64,000 nucleotides of DNA from Climacium dendroides (Eukaryota; Streptophyta; Bryopsida; Hypnales; Climaciaceae): the NCBI GenBank assembly GCA_950106755.1, contig OX467082.1:19468001-19532000 (forward strand). The letters run 5' to 3'. Position numbers and translations under genes: made by a program. The notes below the pieces were generated by a model. That model made no database searches. It worked only from the letters and a program-made list of their open reading frames with translations, and was not told the origin of the DNA. This document shows, one piece after another, positions 56,298 through 64,000 of the stretch. Each line of letters begins with the position of its first letter. The stretch's first letter is position 1.

Positions 56298-58711
56298 TCA
56301 AGACTCCCCCGCCCCGGCCTTGCCCTCGGCGCCGAGGGGAAGGGGGGAGCGCTACTGTTTTGATCTGCTAGGTCGAAGGTGAGCTCCGGGGCCCCCGGAT
56401 TCGTCTGCGAGGTCACACCTGTTTCCTTGAGTGTTCCTTTTTTTGCATCAAGACTCCCCCGCCCCGACCTTGCCCTCGGCGCCGAGGGGAAGGGGGGAGC
56501 GCTACTGTTTTGATCTGCTAGGTCGAAGGTGAGCTCCGGGGCCCCCGGATTCGTCTGCGAGGTCACACCTGTTTCCTTGAGTGTTCCTTTTTTTGCATCA
56601 AGACTCCCCCGCCCCGGCCTTGCCCTCGGCGCCGAGGGGAAAGGAGGAGCGCTACTATTTTGATCTGCTAGGTCGAAGGTGAGCTCCGGGGCCCCCGGAT
56701 TCGTGCGCGGGGTCACACCTGTTTCCTTGAGTGTTCCTTTTTTTGCATCAAGACTCCCCCGCCCCGGCCTTGCCCTCGGCGCCGAGGGGAAGGGGGGAGC
56801 GCTACTGTTTTGATCTGCTAGGTCGAAAGTGAGCCTCGGGGCCCCCGGATTTGTGCGCGGGGTCACACCTGTTTTCCTTGAATGTTCCTTTTTTTGCATC
56901 AAGACTCCCCCGCCCCGGCCTTGCCTTCGGCGCCGAGGGGAAGGGGGGAGCGCTACTGTTTTGATCTGCTAGGTCGAAGGTGAGCTCCGGGGCCCGCGGA
57001 TTCGTCTGCGGGGTCACACCTGTTTCCTTGAGTGTTCCTTTTTTTGCATCAAGACTCCCCCGCCCCGGCCTTGCCCTCGGCGCCGAGGGGAAGGAGGGAG
57101 CGCTACTGTTTTGATCTGCTAGGTCGAAGGTGAGCTCCGGGGACCCCGGATTCGTCTGCGAGGTCACACCTGTTTTCCTTGAGTGTTCCTTTTTTTGCAT
57201 CAAGACTCCCCCGCCCCGGCCTTGCCTTCGGCGCCGAGGGGAAGGGGGGAGCGCTACTGTTTTGATCTGCTAGGTCGAAGGTGAGCTCCGGGGCCCCCGG
57301 ATTCGTCTGCGGGGTCACACCTGTTTCCTTGAGTGTTCCTTTTTTTGCATCAAGACTCCCCCGCCCCGGCCTTGCCCTCGGCGCCGAGGGGAAGGGGGGA
57401 GCGCTACTATTTTGATCTGCTAGGTCGAAGGTGAGCTCCGGGGCCCCCGGATTCGTGCGCGGGGTCACACCTGTTTCCTTGAGTGTTCCTTTTTTTGCAT
57501 CAAGACTCCCCCGCCCCGGCCTTGCCCTCGGCGCCGAGGGGAAGGGGGGAGCGCTACTGTTTTGATCTGCTAGGTCGAAGGTGAGCTCGGGGGCCCCCGG
57601 ATTCGTGCGCGGGGTCACACATGTTTTCCTTGAGTATTCCTTTTTTTGCATCAAGACTCCCCCGCCCCAGCCTTGCCTTCGGCGCCGAGGGGAAGGGGGG
57701 AGCGCTACTGTTTTGATCTGCTAGGTCGAAGGTGAGCCTCGGGGCCCCCGGATTCGTGCGCGGGGTCACACCTGTTTTCCTTGAGTGTTCCTTTTTTTTG
57801 CATCAAGACTCCCCCGCCCCGGCCTTGCCCTCGGCGCCGAGGGGAAGGGGGGAGCGCTACTGTTTTGATCTGCTAGGTCGAAGGTGAGCTCCGGGGCCCC
57901 CGGATTCGTGCGCGGGGTCACATCTATTTTCCTTGAGTATTCCTTTTTTTGCATCAAGACTCCCCCGCCCCGGCCTTGCCTTCGGCGCTGAGGGGAAGGG
58001 GGGAGCGCTACTGTTTTGATCTGCTAGGTCGAAGGTGAGCCTGGGGGCCCCCGGATTCATGCGCGGGGTCACACCTGTTTTCCTTGAGTGTTCCTTTTTT
58101 TGCATCAAGACTCCCCCGCCCCGGCCTTGCCCTCGGCGCCGAGGGGAAAGGAGGAGCGCTACTATTTTGATCTGTTAGGTCGAAGGTGAGCTCGGGGGCC
58201 CCCGGATTCGTGCGCGGGGTCACACCTGTTTTCCTTGAGTATTCCTTTTTTTGCATCAAGACTCCCCCGCCCCGGCCTTGCCCTCGGCGCCGAGGGGAAG
58301 GGGGGAGCGCTACTGTTTTGATCTGCTAGGTCGAAGGGGGGCCTCGGGGCCCCCGGATTTGTGCGCGGGGTCACACCTGTTTTCCTTGAGTATTCCTTTT
58401 TTTGCATCAAGACTCCCCCGCCCCGGCCTTGCCTTCGGCGCCGAGGGGAAGGGGGGAGCGCTACTGTTTTGATCTGCTAGGTCGAAGGTGAGCCCCGGGG
58501 CCCCCGGATTTGTGCGCGGGGTCACACCTGTTTTCCTTGAGTATTCCTTTTTTTGCATCAAGACTCCCCCGCCCCGGCCTTGCCCTCGGCGCCGAGGGGA
58601 AGGGGGGAGTGCTACTGTTTTGATCTGCTAGGTCGAAGGTGAGCTCCGGGGCCCCCGGATTCGTGCGCGGGGTCACACCTGTTTTCCTTGAGTGTTCCTT
58701 TTTTTGCATCA

Positions 58712-58861
58712 CACTACTAGAAAATTTCGTATTTCTGTTGTTTTGGTTGCGTTGATTTGGTCAAAATCTGACAGAAATCTGTTGAAACCAACAGATTTCT
58801 ATCAGATTTTGACCGGATCAACGCGACCAAAACAACAGAAATACAAAATTTTCTAGTAGTG
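58712..58861. mobile_element. CACTA-type MITE, copy 2
   Basis: Same element in the same target word of the satellite, same TCA flanks. Differs from copy 1 by ATACAAAATT (G to A), shared with copy 3. Confidence 0.88.
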
Positions 58862-60671
58862 TCAAGACTCCCCCGCCCCGGCCTTGCCCTCGGCGCCGAG
58901 GGGAAGGGGGGAGCGCTACTGTTTTGATCTGCTAGGTCGAAGGTGAGCTCCGGGGCCCCCGGATTCGTCTGCGAGGTCACACCTGTTTCCTTGAGTGTTC
59001 CTTTTTTTGCATCAAGACTCCCCCGCCCCGACCTTGCCCTCGGCGCCGAGGGGAAGGGGGGAGCGCTACTGTTTTGATCTGCTAGGTCGAAGGTGAGCTC
59101 CGGGGCCCCCGGATTCGTCTGCGAGGTCACACCTGTTTCCTTGAGTGTTCCTTTTTTTGCATCAAGACTCCCCCGCCCCGGCCTTGCCCTCGGCGCCGAG
59201 GGGAAAGGAGGAGCGCTACTATTTTGATCTGCTAGGTCGAAGGTGAGCTCCGGGGCCCCCGGATTCGTGCGCGGGGTCACACATGTTTCCTTGAGTGTTC
59301 CTTTTTTTGCATCAAGACTCCCCCGCCCCGGCCTTGCCCTCGGCGCCGAGGGGAAGGGGGGAGCGCTACTGTTTTGATCTGCTAGGTCGAAAGTGAGCCT
59401 CGGGGCCCCCGGATTTGTGCGCGGGGTCACACCTGTTTTCCTTGAATGTTCCTTTTTTTGCATCAAGACTCCCCCGCCCCGGCCTTGCCTTCGGCGCCGA
59501 GGGAAAGGGGGGAGCGCTACTGTTTTGATCTGCTAGGTCGAAGGTGAGCTCCGGGGCCCGCGGATTCGTCTGCGGGGTCACACCTGTTTCCTTGAGTGTT
59601 CCTTTTTTTGCATCAAGACTCCCCCGCCCCGGCCTTGCCTTCGGCGCCGAGGGGAAGGGGGGAGCGCTACTGTTTTGATCTGCTAGGTCGAAGGTGAGCC
59701 TCGGGGCCCCCGGATTTGTACGCGGGGTCACACCTGTTTTCCTTGAGTGTTCCTTTTTTTGCATCAAGACTCATCCGCCCCGGCCTTGCCCTCGGCGCCG
59801 AGGGGAAGGGGGGAGCGCTACTATTTTGATCTGCTAGGTCGAAGGTGAGCTCCGGGGCCCCCGGATTCGTGCACGGGGTCACACCTGTTTTCCTTGAGTG
59901 TTCCTTTTTTTGCATCAAGACTCCCCCGCCCCGGCCTTGCCCTCGACGCCGAGGGGAAGGGGGGAGCGCTACTGTTTTGATCTGCTAGGTCGAAGGTGAG
60001 CTCCGGGGCCCCCGGATTCGTGCGCGGGGTCACACCTGTTTCCTTGAGTGTTCCTTTTTTTGCATCAAGACTCCCCCGCCCCGGCCTTGCCCTCGGCGCC
60101 GAGGGGAAAGGAGGAGCGCTACTATTTTGATCTGTTAGGTCGAAGGTGAGCTCGGGGGCCCCCGGATTCGTGCGCGGGGTCACACCTGTTTTCCTTGAGT
60201 ATTCCTTTTTTTGCATCAAGACTCCCCCGCCCCGGCCTTGCCCTCGGCGCCGAGGGGAAGGGGGGAGCGCTACTGTTTTGATCTGCTAGGTCGAAGGGGG
60301 GCCTCGGGGCCCCCGGATTTGTGCGCGGGGTCACACCTGTTTTCCTTGAGTATTCCTTTTTTTGCATCAAGACTCCCCCGCCCCGGCCTTGCCTTCGGCG
60401 CCGAGGGGAAGGGGGGAGCGCTACTGTTTTGATCTGCTAGGTCGAAGGTGAGCCCCGGGGCCCCCGGATTTGTGCGCGGGGTCACACCTGTTTTCCTTGA
60501 GTATTCCTTTTTTTGCATCAAGACTCCCCCGCCCCGGCCTTGCCCTCGGCGCCGAGGGGAAGGGGGGAGTGCTACTGTTTTGATCTGCTAGGTCGAAGGT
60601 GAGCTCCGGGGCCCCCGGATTCGTGCGCGGGGTCACACCTGTTTTCCTTGAGTGTTCCTTTTTTTGCATCA

Positions 60672-60821
60672 CACTACTAGAAAATTTCGTATTTCTGTTG
60701 TTTTGGTTGCGTTGATTTGGTCAAAATCTGACAGAAATCTGTTGAAACCAACAGATTTCTATCAGATTTTGACCGGATCAACGCGACCAAAACAACAGAA
60801 ATACAAAATTTTCTAGTAGTG
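60672..60821. mobile_element. CACTA-type MITE, copy 3
   Basis: Same position in the unit, same TCA flanks, same G-to-A change as copy 2. 1960 bases after copy 2. Confidence 0.88.
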
Positions 60822-63800
60822 TCAAGACTCCCCCGCCCCGGCCTTGCCCTCGGCGCCGAGGGGAAGGGGGGAGCGCTACTGTTTTGATCTGCTAGGTCGA
60901 AGGTGAGCTCCGGGGCCCCCGGATTCGTCTGCGAGGTCACACCTGTTTCCTTGAGTGTTCCTTTTTTTGCATCAAGACTCCCCCGCCCCGACCTTGCCCT
61001 CGGCGCCGAGGGGAAGGGGGGAGCGCTACTGTTTTGATCTGCTAGGTCGAAGGTGAGCTCCGGGGCCCCCGGATTCGTCTGCGAGGTCACACCTGTTTCC
61101 TTGAGTGTTCCTTTTTTTGCATCAAGACTCCCCCGCCCCGGCCTTGCCCTCGGCGCCGAGGGGAAAGGAGGAGCGCTACTATTTTGATCTGCTAGGTCGA
61201 AGGTGAGCTCCGGGGCCCCCGGATTCGTGCGCGGGGTCACACCTGTTTCCTTGAGTGTTCCTTTTTTTGCATCAAGACTCCCCCGCCCCGGCCTTGCCCT
61301 CGGCGCCGAGGGGAAGGGGGGAGCGCTACTGTTTTGATCTGCTAGGTCGAAAGTGAGCCTCGGGGCCCCCGGATTTGTGCGCGGGGTCACACCTGTTTTC
61401 CTTGAATGTTCCTTTTTTTGCATCAAGACTCCCCCGCCCCGGCCTTGCCTTCGGCGCCGAGGGGAAGGGGGGAGCGCTACTGTTTTGATCTGCTAGGTCG
61501 AAGGTGAGCTCCGGGGCCCGCGGATTCGTCTGCGGGGTCACACCTGTTTCCTTGAGTGTTCCTTTTTTTGCATCAAGACTCCCCCGCCCCGGCCTTGCCC
61601 TCGGCGCCGAGGGGAAGGAGGGAGCGCTACTGTTTTGATCTGCTAGGTCGAAGGTGAGCTCCGGGGACCCCGGATTCGTCTGCGAGGTCACACCTGTTTT
61701 CCTTGAGTGTTCCTTTTTTTGCATCAAGACTCCCCCGCCCCGGCCTTGCCTTCGGCGCCGAGGGGAAGGGGGGAGCGCTACTGTTTTGATCTGCTAGGTC
61801 GAAGGTGAGCTCCGGGGCCCCCGGATTCGTCTGCGGGGTCACACCTGTTTCCTTGAGTGTTCCTTTTTTTGCATCAAGACTCCCCCGCCCCGGCCTTGCC
61901 CTCGGCGCCGAGGGGAAGGGGGGAGCGCTACTATTTTGATCTGCTAGGTCGAAGGTGAGCTCCGGGGCCCCCAGATTCGTGCGCGGGGTCACACCTGTTT
62001 CCTTGAGTGTTCCTTTTTTTGCATCAAGACTCCCCCGCCCCGGCCTTGCCCTCGGCGCCGAGGGGAAGGGGGGAGCGCTACTGTTTTGATCTGCTAGGTC
62101 GAAGGTGAGCTCGGGGGCCCCCGGATTCGTGCGCGGGGTCACACATGTTTTCCTTGAGTATTCCTTTTTTTGCATCAAGACTCCCCCGCCCCGGCCTTGC
62201 CTTCGGCGCCGAGGGGAAGGGGGGAGCGCTACTGTTTTGATCTGCTAGGTCGAAGGTGAGCCTCGGGGCCCCCGGATTCGTGCGCGGGGTCACACCTGTT
62301 TTCCTTGAGTGTTCCTTTTTTTTGCATCAAGACTCCCCCGCCCCGGCCTTGCCCTCGGCGCCGAGGGGAAGGGGGGAGCGCTACTGTTTTGATCTGCTAG
62401 GTCGAAGGTGAGCTCCGGGGCCCCCGGATTCGTGCGCGGGGTCACATCTATTTTCCTTGAGTATTCCTTTTTTTGCATCAAGACTCCCCCGCCCCGGCCT
62501 TGCCTTCGGCGCTGAGGGGAAGGGGGGAGCGCTACTGTTTTGATCTGCTAGGTCGAAGGTGAGCTCCGGGGCCCCCGGATTCGTGCGCGGGGTCACATCT
62601 ATTTTCCTTGAGTATTCCTTTTTTTGCATCAAGACTCCCCCGCCCCGGCCTTGCCTTCGGCGCTGAGGGGAAGGGGGGAGCGCTACTGTTTTGATCTGCT
62701 AGGTCGAAGGTGAGCCTGGGGGCCCCCGGATTCATGCGCGGGGTCACACCTGTTTTCCTTGAGTGTTCCTTTTTTTGCATCAAGACTCCCCCGCCCCGGC
62801 CTTGCCCTCGGCGCCGAGGGGAAGGGGGGAGCGCTACTGTTTTGATCTGCTAGGTCACCCCGTGAGTTGGGGGACCCTGGGATATATAGTTCATTCATTG
62901 TTCATTTACTTCATGAGTGACTCACTTCTTCGACTTGTTTCTTACTAATGACATTATTGGATGGCTTGTATGACTTCGATTCAGGTGGAAGTAGGTTCAC
63001 CAATTCAAGTTTTGGAGAATACAATGGAGCTTGTTACCACTGCTGATGTTGACATTGAGGTTGAGAATATTCACCAAGACGAAGGGATAGATGAAGAAAT
63101 ATTCCAAACCGAGGACGCCTATAGAAGGTCTCAGAAGGTGAACTCTGTAGCCTCCATTGCCGAATTACGCCTAAAACCTACCTCTATATCTCGGATTCGA
63201 ATTCCATTGTGTCGCCTTGTCCAAATGCCCATGGTTAGACCCGCACTTCAAAGCGATCTTACCAAATTGGAGCAGGAGTTGGTTCATAGGTACAGAGATG
63301 GATCGAATGTTTTTTATGTGTCCCTCACTAATGAGCAGGGGGAGAGTGAGATGGTGTTTGATGCGGAAAGAGAGGCTTAGGGGCCGATGTGGAATGAAGA
63401 GAACGACAAATTCAATGCAATGTTGTCTTCCACCCCAGGCCTCCAAGACTTTCAAGGGTCTAAGTTCTTCGTTTGCGACGGCAACCACAGACTTCTGGCA
63501 TGGACCTCTTACATCAGCAAACACCACAACCGTGACCGGGATTGGCATATTTCAGTGGATTCCATCATTCTTGACACTAAGGGGAGGATTGGTGATGTCA
63601 TGCATGCTATGCACGACATTAATAAGTGAGTGCTCCTTTGCAAGTAGTTGATCATTTTATCTTTTCTATGTGATCGTGTAGGAAGAAATTGATGTGTTTT
63701 TGCCTCCGTTTCAGGCATACAGAAAGCTCGTTCATCAAGACTAGTCTTGTCCATACGCTATACCATGTTCAAAAATATGGCATGCTGCCACTTGAGAAGT

Positions 63801-64000
63801 TCTCTGAGCATTTAAATGAGACTGAGATGACTCAATGCCAACAAAATCTACGTAAGAGTTGGTACTCAATGTCGGTTGAAGTGTTTACTTCATTCATCTA
63901 TCGGGTAACGATTCTCTCAAATCATGTGTATATTTTTTCTATTGTAGAGGTGTTTAGAAACATCAATGCTTTCAATGGTTTTCTCACTTCCATGTGGTTT

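Larger units (their letters stand above)
54187..62857. repeat. 150/151-bp GC-rich satellite array, about 55 units
   Basis: Direct tandem units from about 54187 to 62857, period 150 or 151 according to CTGTTTCC or CTGTTTTCC. Each unit has the perfect palindrome CCCTCGGCGCCGAGGG in most copies, a near-palindrome CCGGGGCCCCCGG, and a T7 run. Units are very similar; variants mark sub-blocks. 56148 to about 58130 recurs at 60672 to about 62800 (offset 4524, with one extra unit in the right block), and parts of 54843-55696 recur at 59366-60219 (offset 4523). The minus strand stays open over many units because 150 is a multiple of three; I do not call these frames genes. Confidence 0.95.
54083..62984 (+). 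other. 8.9-kb intron filled by satellite DNA
   Basis: Donor GTATTC after CAGAG, acceptor GACTTCGATTCAG. Flanking exons are in phase 0 and the frame runs through. The donor is not a strong consensus. Confidence 0.55.
53349..63904 (+). pseudogene. Spliced gene with ParB-like DGNHR motif, open at window end
   Basis: Exons read here: 53349-53720, 53936-54082, 62985-63625, 63715-63904 and from 63948 onward. All join in frame with GT-AG introns (GTAAGT donor at 53721, GTGAGT at 63626). The N-terminal part is basic and low-complexity (KWRKRGRTFFSSRKELQRSR; MAKKRKTRS; acidic DDNNNDQEE). Exon 3 holds FFVCDGNHRLLAW, close to the G-x-H/R motif of ParB/sulfiredoxin-like folds, followed by WHISVDSIILDTKGRIGDVM. 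TAG at 63378-63380 lies in exon 3 before the motif, with the frame open on both sides (CAG to TAG would explain it). The start could be downstream (ATG 53945) and earlier exons may exist. Function unknown. The second intron carries the satellite array. It may belong with the divergent transposase gene. Confidence 0.6.

Noticed and set aside
54187..62857. CRISPR array
   Set aside because: Units are 150 bp and directly tandem with no unique spacers, and the context is a plant gene intron.
54070..62948. Many 60-249-codon frames on the minus strand of the satellite
   Set aside because: They are the same 50-codon unit read again and again, open because the unit is 150 bp and stop-poor. Starts and ends follow 151-bp units. 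No sign of a gene of its own.
63378..63380. A tiny intron removing the TAG in the DGNHR gene
   Set aside because: The only nearby GT...AG pair would give an intron of about 29 bases, too short for a plant.

Overview
The window looks like repeat-dense nuclear DNA of a land plant. The signs are long GT-AG introns, Ty3-type LTR retrotransposons (one with a primer site resembling the complement of the tRNA-Asp 3' end), a MULE-like transposase gene with a SWIM finger, short CACTA-ended MITEs and a few degenerate TTTAGGG units. The gag-pro protein of the best-preserved element resembles, from memory only, proteins annotated in bryophytes (liverworts). I could not check that, so the species is left open. 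I see no bacterial genes, rRNA or tRNA genes, or CRISPR.

1-43.1 kb is a nest of LTR retrotransposons solved here by target-site duplications (TSDs). Three large families, called A, B and C, have LTR units of about 3.5-3.7 kb that start TGT and end ACA; fragments of D-type LTRs are also present. Nesting: C copy 1 (1-2106) sits in D-type LTRs. C copy 2 (from 3601) was hit by an A element at 4431 (TSD TGGAC). That A 5' LTR was hit by a B LTR (6431-25521, TSD GGAAC). The B LTR was hit twice, by an inverted solo A LTR (6830-10383, TSD GAGGG) and by a complete Ty3-type element (11139-22983, TSD ACGC). The A element's PBS, leader and gag follow from 27054, themselves interrupted by solo LTRs (27305-30863, TSD CAGAC; 32792-36133, TSD CAGAG; 37375-43036, which contains 38713-40846 with TSD GAGGA). 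The A, B, C and D LTRs each carry, just after a TATA-like box, an ORF of one protein superfamily. In A it is exactly 1950 nt in three separate copies. The complete Ty3 element also has a LTR ORF, unrelated and of 139 codons. LTR-borne protein genes in several families are the most unusual feature of the window.

The Ty3-type element (11139-22983) has 2753-bp LTRs with one difference noticed, a PBS, gag-pro, pol (RT, RNase H, integrase, GPY/F) and a PPT. Pol carries one in-frame TGA.

43.1-48.9 kb has no gene I can support. It holds a long inverted repeat whose arms are degenerate tandem arrays (about 43.7-45.4 kb), flanked by 19-20-bp minisatellites in opposite orientation, then AT-rich DNA.

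48.9-64 kb holds two divergent spliced genes. On the minus strand (48887-52690) is a MULE-like transposase gene with a WRKY/GCM- or FLYWCH-like zinc region and a SWIM finger, with two in-frame TGA codons. On the plus strand (53349 to beyond the window end) is a gene with a ParB-like DGNHR motif. Its second intron is about 8.9 kb and is almost entirely a 150/151-bp GC-rich satellite of about 55 units. Three copies of one 150-bp CACTA-type MITE lie in the array and mark higher-order duplications. Many premature stops across the window are explained by C-to-T or G-to-A changes.
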